From contig WLFB01000052.1 of assembly GCA_009703975.1 (NCBI GenBank), positions 1-7,564 of the forward strand: a DNA stretch of 7,564 bases. Reading direction: 5' to 3'. The DNA is from Actinomycetota bacterium. GTDB lineage: Bacteria; Actinomycetota; Acidimicrobiia; Acidimicrobiales; Ilumatobacteraceae. The notes beneath the pieces were generated by a model. That model was not told the origin of the DNA, searched no databases, and was given only the letters and a program-made list of their open reading frames with translations. Each line of letters starts with the position of its first letter. Position 1 is the stretch's first letter. The translations under genes were made by a program, and so were the position numbers. Shown here in pieces: positions 1 to 4,649 of this stretch.

Positions 1-41
1 AAGTGACCTCTAACACTTAGTAGATTGTGAACAAGTTCGAC

Positions 42-50
42 AAAGGGGGA
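42..50 (+). promoter_or_regulatory. Shine-Dalgarno of the cupredoxin gene; possible -10 just upstream
   Basis: The purine run AAAGGGGGA lies 3 bases before the ATG at 54 and decides the start. An in-frame GTG at 27 would place charged residues ahead of the signal peptide. It also directly abuts a possible -10 box, TAGATT at 21-26, so a transcript from that box would begin after the GTG. This is the only gene in the window with a clear purine-rich ribosome site. Confidence 0.6.
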
Positions 51-53
51 AAT

Positions 54-494
54 ATGAACTTACGAATTATCAGAATTTCGGCAGTGGCGCTTATTTCAAC
101 AGCATTATTTGCAGGTTGCGGTGCAGACGGAAACGCCGCCGAAAGCGGTATCAGCAACGACATAACTGGTCACCTTCACGAATGGGGCGTCGAGACAAGT
201 GCAGTCGCAGCAAACGTTGGCGAAGTTAAATTCACTGTCACCAACGACGGCACAATCGGTCACGAGTTTCTCGTAGTCAAGACCGACATTGCAGTTGGTG
301 AGATTCCACTCGACGGTGATCACTTTCCTGAGCCAGCAGACGGTCTCGAAGTAATTGACGAAATTGGTGAATTCAAAGTTGGAACAACTGAAACATTGAC
401 CGTCAATCTTGAGGCCGGCAAATATCAAATTGTTTGCAACTTGCCTGGTCACTACAAGAACGGCATGTATCTGGGTTTTGAAGTCGTTTCATAA
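54..494 (+). CDS. Cupredoxin-domain lipoprotein (type-1 copper protein)
   Basis: A 146-residue exported copper protein of the plastocyanin/azurin/sulfocyanin-like group, likely a small electron carrier or copper handler on the outer face of the membrane. Residues 1-22 form a lipoprotein signal peptide: RIIR, then a hydrophobic stretch, then the lipobox LFAGC with C22 as the lipid-anchored residue. The single cupredoxin domain (about 36-146) carries a complete type-1 copper site. His70 sits in GTIGHEF, and the C-terminal loop CNLPGHYKNGM supplies Cys128, His133 and Met138 with the usual five-residue spacings. Nothing is truncated, and the length is typical for a one-domain cupredoxin. No oxidase or copper-resistance gene is in the window, so its partner is unknown. 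The gene stands alone on the plus strand and converges on the antitoxin gene. Family assignment is firm; the physiological role is not. Confidence 0.9.
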   Translation: MNLRIIRISAVALISTALFAGCGADGNAAESGISNDITGHLHEWGVETSAVAANVGEVKFTVTNDGTIGHEFLVVKTDIAVGEIPLDGDHFPEPADGLEVIDEIGEFKVGTTETLTVNLEAGKYQIVCNLPGHYKNGMYLGFEVVS

Positions 495-500
495 CCAACT

Positions 501-530
501 AAATAGCAAAGGCGACACATCTCTGTGCCC
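501..530 (-). terminator. Minus-strand terminator after the antitoxin gene
   Basis: On the minus strand, a 6-bp stem with a GAGA tetraloop (514-529) is followed by GCC and the T-rich tail TTTGCTATTT (510-501). Bases 501-529 are identical to 1208-1236, where the stem is extended to 9 bp. Here the outer pairs are broken, so this copy is weaker. It lies 25 bases past the antitoxin stop. The plus strand has no T tract after the hairpin, so it is not an obvious terminator for the cupredoxin gene. Confidence 0.5.
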
Positions 531-534
531 ATGC

Positions 535-556
535 CAGATGAACGGCATCTGCCGTT
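535..556. repeat. Two overlapping inverted repeats at the antitoxin stop codon
   Basis: AACGGCA-TC-TGCCGTT (541-556) is a perfect 7-bp-arm inverted repeat that overlaps the antitoxin stop codon. An overlapping alternative, CAGATG-AACGG-CATCTG (535-551), has 6-bp arms. The two hairpins cannot form together. They may protect the mRNA end or compete with the terminator at 501-530; the role is unknown. Confidence 0.5.
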
Positions 557-815
557 ACGAATCGCGATCTTCATTGATGGCTTCGATTGAACGCATACTT
601 CCATTTAGTTTGAGCGGACGACTTAGGCGACCAGTCTTTTTTGCCAGAGTAAGCCAACCTTCTGCAACGCCGATCGACATTTGATCGCCACCTGGTATCG
701 GCACGATCATTGCCTTAGCGACTCCACGATCGGTGACGACAACTAGTTCGCCATTAACTACTCGATCCAAAAATTTGTCGAGGTCAAGTATCAATTGGGT
801 TACTTCTACATGCAC
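555..815 (-). CDS. Phd/YefM-like antitoxin, orphan
   Basis: An 86-residue protein resembling the Phd/YefM type II antitoxin fold. The N-terminal half reads HVEVTQLILDLDKFLDRV then NGELVVVTDRG and AKAMIVPI. This matches the family pattern of a beta strand, a helix ending in LxRV, a GExxxVTxxG turn and a strand ending in VP. The N-terminal half would bind DNA as a dimer. The polar C-terminal tail (IEAINEDRDS) would normally fold onto a toxin. The GTG start at 815 is chosen because a TAGTAT box sits exactly six bases before it; the TTG at 821 would add two residues. No toxin gene (PIN, RelE or Doc type) lies on either side: cupredoxin is downstream and non-coding DNA upstream. It is therefore an orphan antitoxin, a remnant, or a stand-alone regulator. 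Similarity is judged by eye. Confidence 0.7.
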   Translation of the reverse strand: MHVEVTQLILDLDKFLDRVVNGELVVVTDRGVAKAMIVPIPGGDQMSIGVAEGWLTLAKKTGRLSRPLKLNGSMRSIEAINEDRDS

Positions 816-821
816 AAGCAA

Positions 822-827
822 ATACTA
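822..827 (-). promoter_or_regulatory. -10 box of the antitoxin gene, leaderless
   Basis: TAGTAT on the minus strand, then six bases (TTGCTT), then the GTG start at 815. The transcript would begin at or within a base of the start codon. No ribosome-binding sequence is present. Confidence 0.5.
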
Positions 828-871
828 ATTTTGATTTAAGGGAATCTTGGCCTCATTAAAATATTGGAACG

Positions 872-908
872 GCAGAAATAACAAAGCCGGCAGGTTCCCC
901 CGCCGGCT
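872..908 (-). terminator. Terminator of the upstream tRNA-like unit (copy 1)
   Basis: The minus strand folds AGCCGGCGGG against CCTGCCGGCT, 10 bp including one G-T pair, around a GGAA loop (885-908). The tail TTTGTTATTTC follows. The tail and what comes after it (plus-strand 869-886) match 1201-1218 at 17 of 18 bases, so the same tail module was reused behind another terminator. Confidence 0.7.
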
Positions 909-1080
909 CTGACTACTAGAAATGTCCTTAGGCCGTCAACCCTAAGTGAGAAGTCGCTCGAGCGCTTCTTCGTTCGTTTTATCAGGGCTCCATGTCGATT
1001 ACGAGTCGACACCTCACAATTGGCGAAACTCGATTACTGTCTCCACACCATCGGGTGCTACCAAATAGAAAAGTGCAACC
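885..1080 (-). repeat. Copy 1 of a duplicated tRNA-trailer-terminator unit
   Basis: Minus-strand sequence 981-885 (97 bases, starting TAAAACGAACGAAG) aligns with 1429-1333 (also 97 bases) at roughly 80 percent identity by eye, with two single-base gaps in the trailer. Similarity continues upstream at a lower level through the tRNA part (about 983-1058) to GGTTGCAC at 1080-1073, which matches GGTGCAC near 1525. The offset stays at 445-448 bp, consistent with a tandem segmental duplication. A trailer hairpin is conserved with compensation: CTTAGG/CCTAAG here versus CTCGGG/CCTGAG in copy 2. Confidence 0.65.
983..1058 (-). pseudogene. Decayed tRNA-like sequence in copy 1
   Basis: This stretch lies where the copy 2 tRNA predicts a tRNA. 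Shared blocks in the same order are ATGGTGT (the D-arm start), TCGACTC (the T-loop) and CGAC, then the trailer. A GTCGA/TCGAC hairpin with loop CTCGTAA (about 995-1011) could be a T-arm remnant. There is no matching acceptor 5' strand for ATGGAGC and no anticodon stem, so a working tRNA is unlikely. The alignment is by eye and includes gaps. Confidence 0.35.
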
Positions 1081-1206
1081 GATAACAAAAGACAGAAAAA
1101 GCTAGAACGAACTGTTCGGTACCGCGCTAACTTCTCGTGAGATTTGCCAAATTACTTTGGCCATGTCTCGTCAGCCCCAAGTGTACAACGAGAAAGTCAG
1201 ACGGCA

Positions 1207-1239
1207 GAAATAGCAAAGGCGACACATCTCTGTGCCGCC
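1207..1239 (-). terminator. Strong minus-strand terminator with a GAGA loop
   Basis: The minus strand folds GGCGGCACA against TGTGTCGCC (9 bp with one G-T pair) around GAGA (1218-1239), then TTTGCTATTTC. Positions 1208-1236 are an exact 29-bp copy of 501-529. What it terminates is unclear: it lies about 90 bases past the terminator of the tRNA-like unit, with no convincing gene between. Confidence 0.65.
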
Positions 1240-1324
1240 CTTACTTATCTCAGTGGTTAAACAGAATTTCTTCTGCGCTGATCTCGTGATTTTTAAAGTA
1301 TACAGCGCTAATCGATCTCGGAAC
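1240..1324. other. Non-coding spacer between two terminators
   Basis: No protein gene is supported here. The only structure seen is a GCGCTG/CAGCGC inverted repeat (arms 1275-1280 and 1303-1308) spanning an AT-rich loop, and a small CAGAA-TTTC-TTCTG hairpin (1262-1275). Either could belong to an undetected RNA. Confidence 0.3.
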
Positions 1325-1361
1325 ATGAAAACAGGGCCGGTGGGTTTCCCCGCCGGCCCTG
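1325..1361 (-). terminator. Terminator of the tRNA-like gene, possibly also of the P450 operon
   Basis: A very strong minus-strand hairpin at 1332-1361: CAGGGCCGGCGGG pairs with CCCACCGGCCCTG, 12 pairs and one C-A mismatch, closing a GAAA tetraloop. TTTTC follows. No terminator is visible between the P450 stop and the tRNA-like gene, so this one may end read-through transcripts from that operon too. Confidence 0.75.
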
Positions 1362-1525
1362 ACTACTAGAAATTCCTCAGGTTGTGAACCCCGAGTAGAA
1401 GTAACTCGAGCACCTCTTCGTTCGTTTTAGCGGAGCCCTAAGTCGGAGTCGAACCGGCACCACTGATTTCACAAGATCAGCATGCTGCCGTTACACCATT
1501 AGGGCACCAACAGTAGGTGTGCACC
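1333..1525 (-). repeat. Copy 2 of the tRNA-trailer-terminator unit
   Basis: This is the intact member of the duplication: a tRNA-like gene, a 72-base trailer containing a GAAG/CTTC hairpin around GCTCGAG and a CTCGGG/CCTGAG hairpin, then the terminator. Compared with copy 1, the second hairpin shows one T-A to C-G double change and one A-T to G-T change. That suggests the trailer structure is under selection, or was when the copies diverged. Confidence 0.65.
1434..1505 (-). tRNA. tRNA-like gene with an 8-base anticodon loop; Thr- or His-like
   Basis: Reading the minus strand from 1505, a cloverleaf of 72 bases forms. The acceptor GCCCTAA/TTAGGGC is perfect. The D-arm is GTGT/GCAT with loop AACGGCA. 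The anticodon stem CTGAT/ATCAG is perfect. The variable region has 4 bases. The T-arm is GCCGG/CCGAC with loop TTCGACT and one C-A mismatch at 50:64. The discriminator is T and the encoded end is CCG, not CCA. The anticodon loop is CTTGTGAA, eight bases instead of seven. Without the inner G it is CTTGTAA, a Thr(TGT) loop; without the first C it is TTGTGAA, a His(GTG) loop. T73 and G1-C72/C2-G71, and a -1 base of T rather than G, fit Thr better than His. It may be a pseudo-tRNA, a four-base decoder (TGTG), or carry an assembly insertion. Confidence 0.65.
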
Positions 1526-1527
1526 TA
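1514..1527. repeat. 14-bp near-palindrome between P450 and the tRNA-like gene
   Basis: TAGGTG-TG-CACCTA has perfect 6-bp arms and lies 9 to 22 bases upstream of the tRNA-like 5' end. It could be an operator or a processing hairpin. The matching place in copy 1 does not keep the palindrome. Confidence 0.45.
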
Positions 1528-1559
1528 AACGATTTGACGGCAGAAAGTTTTGGGAAGAA

Positions 1560-2768
1560 CTAGAACTTGACCATGCACTTGCGTGGGCCGTGCACTTGAC
1601 CGCCCGCCCAAGTAACTGACGTCGGGTCAATCAACTCAAACTCAGGAATTCGCTCAAGCCAAGTTTGCAATGCAACTCGAAGCTCAAGCCGCGCCAAATT
1701 GCTGCCGGCGCAACGATGAATCCCAGAACCAAAAGCAACGTGACGATTGTTCTGTCGATCAAGAATTACTTCATCTGGGTTTTCAAATTGCCTCGGGTCA
1801 CGATTCGCCGCCGGAAACGCCATCAGCACTCGATCGCCCGCCTTCATCGGACAACCTTGAAACTCGATGTCATGATCAACAATGCGTGCCATTGTCACCG
1901 GTGCATAGACGCGCAACAACTCTTCAACCGCAGTCGGCCACAAATCTGGATTCTCACGCAATTGTTTGCGATGCTCAGGATGTTGTGCCATGTGCCAGAG
2001 ACACGAGCCAATCGCCGACCAAGTTGTATCAATGCCCGCGACCAACATTAAGTTGCAAACACCAAGCACATATTCGATTGGCACTTTTTTGCCTTCGACT
2101 TCAGTGTTCATTAGTTGAGTAATGAAATCGTCTTCACGTGGGTTCGCCGCACGAGATTGAACTTCGCCGATGAAATATTCGACGATGCTGCGGAAGCTCT
2201 TTATGCGTCGTTCCGCATCCGTAATATTCTCAAGTGCACCGCGCACCCAATCTGTGAATTCATCTTCCATCGTCAATGGCACACCGAGCATTTTTGAAAT
2301 CACACGAACTGGAATATGTTGTGCGTAATCGCTTGCGGCATCAGCAACACCCTTGTCGATGAACTCATCAATCAACGCGTTGCACAAGTCGCGTGTGCCC
2401 GGTTCGTATTGCGCAACTGCTTGCGGCGCGAACACTGGCAAGATCAATCGGCGATGCCAATGATGATCTGGTGGATCACTTGTAATTGGTGGCGCGCCGA
2501 CTGCCGCATACGGGCCTTCGGTACGCCCAGCGGCCGGTGGCATCACCAAGATTTGACGCGAAGTAAACGTTTCGTATTCTTGGGCGATCGCAACAACATC
2601 GTCGTATCGCGTTGGCAACCATGAACCTTCATATCGTTCGGTGTGCGCAATCGGACATTGCGATTCGCGAATCTCGGTATATCCCGGATATGGATTCTTG
2701 ACGAAATCAGGAGCAAAAATGTCGTAATCGGTCGTGATGTCAGTGACTGGTTTTTGAGTGTCGGTCAT
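1560..2768 (-). CDS. Cytochrome P450 monooxygenase
   Basis: A complete 402-residue soluble bacterial P450 that inserts one oxygen atom into an organic substrate using two electrons from a ferredoxin. All landmarks are present. The C-helix is DPPDHHWHRR (98-107). The I-helix oxygen-binding motif AGIDTT spans 244-249. The K-helix ExxR is E283-R286. The heme loop FGSGIHRCAGSNLAR has the thiolate ligand Cys353. The end GPRKCMVKF fits the usual C-terminal beta segment. The ATG at 2768 follows a weak purine-rich stretch (AAGAGAACGAGAA). It sits 28 bases downstream of the ferredoxin stop, so the two are almost certainly co-transcribed. No ferredoxin reductase is present. The substrate cannot be read from sequence; the neighbouring acyl-CoA ligase and oxygenase hint at a hydrophobic acid or terpenoid, which is inference. 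The CYP family number is not assigned. Confidence 0.95.
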   Translation of the reverse strand: MTDTQKPVTDITTDYDIFAPDFVKNPYPGYTEIRESQCPIAHTERYEGSWLPTRYDDVVAIAQEYETFTSRQILVMPPAAGRTEGPYAAVGAPPITSDPPDHHWHRRLILPVFAPQAVAQYEPGTRDLCNALIDEFIDKGVADAASDYAQHIPVRVISKMLGVPLTMEDEFTDWVRGALENITDAERRIKSFRSIVEYFIGEVQSRAANPREDDFITQLMNTEVEGKKVPIEYVLGVCNLMLVAGIDTTWSAIGSCLWHMAQHPEHRKQLRENPDLWPTAVEELLRVYAPVTMARIVDHDIEFQGCPMKAGDRVLMAFPAANRDPRQFENPDEVILDRQNNRHVAFGSGIHRCAGSNLARLELRVALQTWLERIPEFELIDPTSVTWAGGQVHGPRKCMVKF

Positions 2769-2796
2769 ATTTCTCGTTCTCTTTCGTGATCTCTAG

Positions 2797-2991
2797 CTAT
2801 TCGATGATTGTTATTGCACGTTCAGGACAATTTGACTCTGCTCTTCGTACTTTTGTGTGAAGTTCAACCGGAATTTCGCCAGTGATTAAGACTTTGGCGT
2901 TACCGATTTCGTCGCTACCAAAAACATCGGGCGCGGCAATCGCACACATCTGATGCCCGTGACACGAATCGTAATCAAGCAAAACTTTCAT
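2797..2991 (-). CDS. P450-partner ferredoxin with a CxxHxxC(x)nCP cluster motif
   Basis: A 64-residue electron carrier of the single-cluster, [3Fe-4S]-type ferredoxins found beside actinobacterial P450s. Counting from the chosen start, the cluster ligands are Cys10 and Cys16 in CHGHQMC and Cys55 in NCPERAI. The fourth ligand place of a [4Fe-4S] protein is His13. This CxxHxxC variant is known from actinobacterial P450 redox partners. The rest (VFGSDEIGNAKVL, ..VRRAESNCPERAITIIE) matches the family closely. I use the ATG at 2991 (MKVLLDYD) rather than the one at 2997: a TAATCT box lies exactly six bases before 2991, and family members usually start MKV. It is the first gene of the operon with the P450 and should be its direct electron donor. 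Confidence 0.9.
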   Translation of the reverse strand: MKVLLDYDSCHGHQMCAIAAPDVFGSDEIGNAKVLITGEIPVELHTKVRRAESNCPERAITIIE

Positions 2992-2997
2992 ATTCAT

Positions 2998-3003
2998 AGA
3001 TTA
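2998..3003 (-). promoter_or_regulatory. -10 box of the ferredoxin-P450 operon, leaderless
   Basis: TAATCT on the minus strand, then ATGAAT, then the ATG at 2991. The upstream ATG at 2997 directly abuts the box and would not be in the transcript. I see no convincing -35 hexamer. Confidence 0.5.
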
Positions 3004-3038
3004 ACAAGTCGCCTGTTTTACTTCTGCACTGGACCAAC

Positions 3039-3044
3039 TAACTT
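3039..3044 (+). promoter_or_regulatory. -10 box of the oxygenase gene, leaderless
   Basis: TAACTT, then TAAACA, then the ATG at 3051. It faces the ferredoxin promoter across 35 bp, so one regulator bound between them could control both directions. No ribosome-binding sequence precedes the ATG. Confidence 0.5.
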
Positions 3045-3050
3045 TAAACA

Positions 3051-4112
3051 ATGGGTTCGCCACAAAAACTGACTCTGCCGCTAATCGATGTCGGGCCACT
3101 ATTGTCAGGCTCGCCGAGCGGTTCAAAATCCTGCGCATTTCAGATTGATAAAGCATGTCGCGACAGTGGATTCTTTCGGATCACTAACCACGGTGTTTCT
3201 GCAGAACTTCGCCAACGGCTCGACAAATTTTCCCGTGAATTTTTCGCCCTCGACAACGCAGAAAAAGCAAAAAGCGCAATGCCACTAGCTGGTTCGGCTT
3301 GGCGTGGCTGGTTTGGCGTCGGGGATGAGCTGACCTCTGGTGTACCCGACCGCAAAGAAGGCTTATATATAGGTCAACAATTGCCGGCAAATGACCCGCG
3401 CGTAATTGCGAGAACGCCATTACATGGTGCAAATTTGTATCCGCAAGTGCCGGCTGAGTTAGGTGCGTGCGCCGACGAATGGTTTGCAGCGATGCAACAT
3501 CTTGGCGCCGCTTTGATGCGGGGCGTTGCTTTGGGTCTGCAGATGCCAGCCGACTGGTTTGCAAAAACTATTGCACGTGAGCCGACTTGCTTATTTCGAA
3601 TCTTTCACTATCCGCCGATTGATATTTTGCGTGTGCCACAAGATGGCATTAGCGAATGGGGCGTCGCTGAGCACACAGATTACGGATTGCTGACAATTCT
3701 TGCGCAAGATGATTGCGGCGGTTTGCAAGTTCGCATGCCCGGCACTGCAACGAGCGGAGGTTCGAGAAGTTCGAGTGACGACGAAATTTGGCTTGACGTG
3801 CCAGCAGAACCAGACGTGTTCGTTGTCAATATTGGCGACATGCTCGATCGTCTAACTCTCGGGCGTTATCGCTCAACTGCGCATCGTGTTAAAAACTCAA
3901 GTGGACGCGAGCGTATGTCGTATCCGTTTTTTATTGATCCATCGTGGGATGCATCGGTCGAGCCGCTGCCGCTTGACGGCACACCACCTGCTGATGATGT
4001 CTCGCGTCGCTGGGATGGCACGAGTGTTCAAGCATGGACAGGAACCTACGGCGATTACTTAACTTCGAAAGTTTCTAAAGTTTTCCCCGCGCTATTCGCA
4101 ACCCTCAAATAA
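3051..4112 (+). CDS. Fe(II)/2-oxoglutarate-dependent oxygenase, isopenicillin N synthase-like
   Basis: A 353-residue non-heme iron oxygenase. The N-terminal DIOX_N part (about 8-130) contains LPLIDVGPL and DSGFFRITNHGV. The C-terminal double-stranded beta-helix holds the iron facial triad: His208 and Asp210 in EHTDYGLLTIL, and His278 in YRSTAHRV. Arg288 and Ser290 (RxS, in RERMSYPFFIDP) would bind the 2-oxoglutarate carboxylate. A Gly/Ser/Asp-rich insertion at about 229-245 separates LQVRMPG from IWLDV, longer than usual at that turn. Members hydroxylate, desaturate or close rings. Here the substrate is unknown; a true isopenicillin N synthase is unlikely because the neighbours include no peptide synthetase. 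It is divergent from the ferredoxin-P450 operon, which suggests a shared pathway or regulator. Confidence 0.9.
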   Translation: MGSPQKLTLPLIDVGPLLSGSPSGSKSCAFQIDKACRDSGFFRITNHGVSAELRQRLDKFSREFFALDNAEKAKSAMPLAGSAWRGWFGVGDELTSGVPDRKEGLYIGQQLPANDPRVIARTPLHGANLYPQVPAELGACADEWFAAMQHLGAALMRGVALGLQMPADWFAKTIAREPTCLFRIFHYPPIDILRVPQDGISEWGVAEHTDYGLLTILAQDDCGGLQVRMPGTATSGGSRSSSDDEIWLDVPAEPDVFVVNIGDMLDRLTLGRYRSTAHRVKNSSGRERMSYPFFIDPSWDASVEPLPLDGTPPADDVSRRWDGTSVQAWTGTYGDYLTSKVSKVFPALFATLK

Positions 4113-4136
4113 CAGCTGACCATTTTCGAAATTGGG

Positions 4137-4610
4137 CTAAGTAAGACGCTCGAGTCGGACAGTGAAAAACGTGCTGTACTCCCAGATCAGATGCGCACCG
4201 TCAAGCCAGCGTTTTACCTCTATGCCTTCTAAACCTCGCGGACGCAAAACGAGAACATCATTTTCAAAAGTCGCCGCAACGTAAAGTGGTGTGACAAAAT
4301 CTGCGGCCATAACATCGTTGATTCCGTTTTCAAAAGTTCCATCGGCGTACATGTCATGCAACACACCACCTGCAGTGATGACGACACGATTGCCGGCCTG
4401 CTCAATGCGCTCAAGATGTTGCCAAACTTTTAGTGTTGCAGGTGCAACTTCGCCGTTAACTCGAACGTCTATCGCCCGCCATAATCCACGAAAATCAGGA
4501 ATATTATTCGCGAGTGCGTCGGTGCAATTCGCCAACACAGGTGCAGGCATTTCTGTGCCGTAACCACCTGTCGGCGTAAACGCTTTTGGTATTTCAAGCA
4601 CGCTCGGCAT
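4137..4610 (-). CDS. Uncharacterised 157-residue protein, possibly a lipocalin-like barrel
   Basis: I do not recognise this family. The protein is cytosolic: there is no signal peptide or membrane segment. From residue 38 it has FRGLWRAIDVRVNG followed by alternating short hydrophobic strands (RVVITAGGVLHDMY, LYVAATFENDVLVLRP, AHLIWEYSTFFTVRLERL). A GxW-type strand near the start of a strand-rich chain ending in a basic strand resembles lipocalin or fatty-acid-binding barrels, but this is a fold guess only. The ATG at 4610 is supported by a TAATCT box exactly six bases upstream. Its stop lies 24 bases from the end of the convergent oxygenase gene, and the peptidase is upstream on the same strand. 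If it does bind small hydrophobic ligands it could serve the neighbouring oxidative enzymes. Confidence 0.75.
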   Translation of the reverse strand: MPSVLEIPKAFTPTGGYGTEMPAPVLANCTDALANNIPDFRGLWRAIDVRVNGEVAPATLKVWQHLERIEQAGNRVVITAGGVLHDMYADGTFENGINDVMAADFVTPLYVAATFENDVLVLRPRGLEGIEVKRWLDGAHLIWEYSTFFTVRLERLT

Positions 4611-4616
4611 GCCTCA

Positions 4617-4622
4617 AGATTA
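4617..4622 (-). promoter_or_regulatory. -10 box of the 157-residue protein gene, leaderless
   Basis: TAATCT on the minus strand, then TGAGGC, then the ATG at 4610. The spacing matches the other leaderless promoters here. It lies in the 39-base gap after the peptidase stop, so the gene need not depend on read-through. Confidence 0.5.
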
Positions 4623-4649
4623 CTTCACAAATGGCTTGCGTTGATTGCG

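Noticed and set aside
409..684. A plus-strand frame overlapping the cupredoxin end and the antitoxin gene
   Set aside because: It overlaps two better-supported genes, crosses the terminator repeat, and has no ribosome site or domain.
921..986. A conserved short peptide in the trailer (KTNEE-A/V-LE-x-LL in both copies)
   Set aside because: No start codon or ribosome site precedes it, several differences between copies change the residue, and one frame stops early while the other continues. The hairpin compensation explains the conservation better.
985..1181. A tmRNA-like gene, suggested by GGGGCTGA at 1180-1173 pairing with GGAGCCCT near 990
   Set aside because: The span is only about 190 bases, there is no canonical T-loop and no plausible tag peptide ending in ALAA. 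The sequence is better explained as the decayed copy of the tRNA-like unit.
1171..1326. A 51-codon minus-strand frame from ATG at 1326 with a CRLCYFC cysteine cluster
   Set aside because: It has no ribosome site or promoter box at the usual spacing and runs straight through the strong terminator at 1207-1239, so the cysteines are most likely chance.
885..1505. An integrated mobile element bounded by att-like tRNA repeats
   Set aside because: Only about 350 bp separates the two copies, no integrase or cargo lies between, and similarity extends beyond a short att core. A local duplication is simpler.
1665..2624. Several plus-strand open frames of 60-150 codons inside the P450 region
   Set aside because: They are antisense shadows of a clear P450 gene, lack recognisable domains, and have no initiation signals.
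3140..3564. Antisense frames opposite the oxygenase gene
   Set aside because: The oxygenase has all catalytic residues in the plus-strand frame; the antisense products are Arg/Ser-rich without any family signature.
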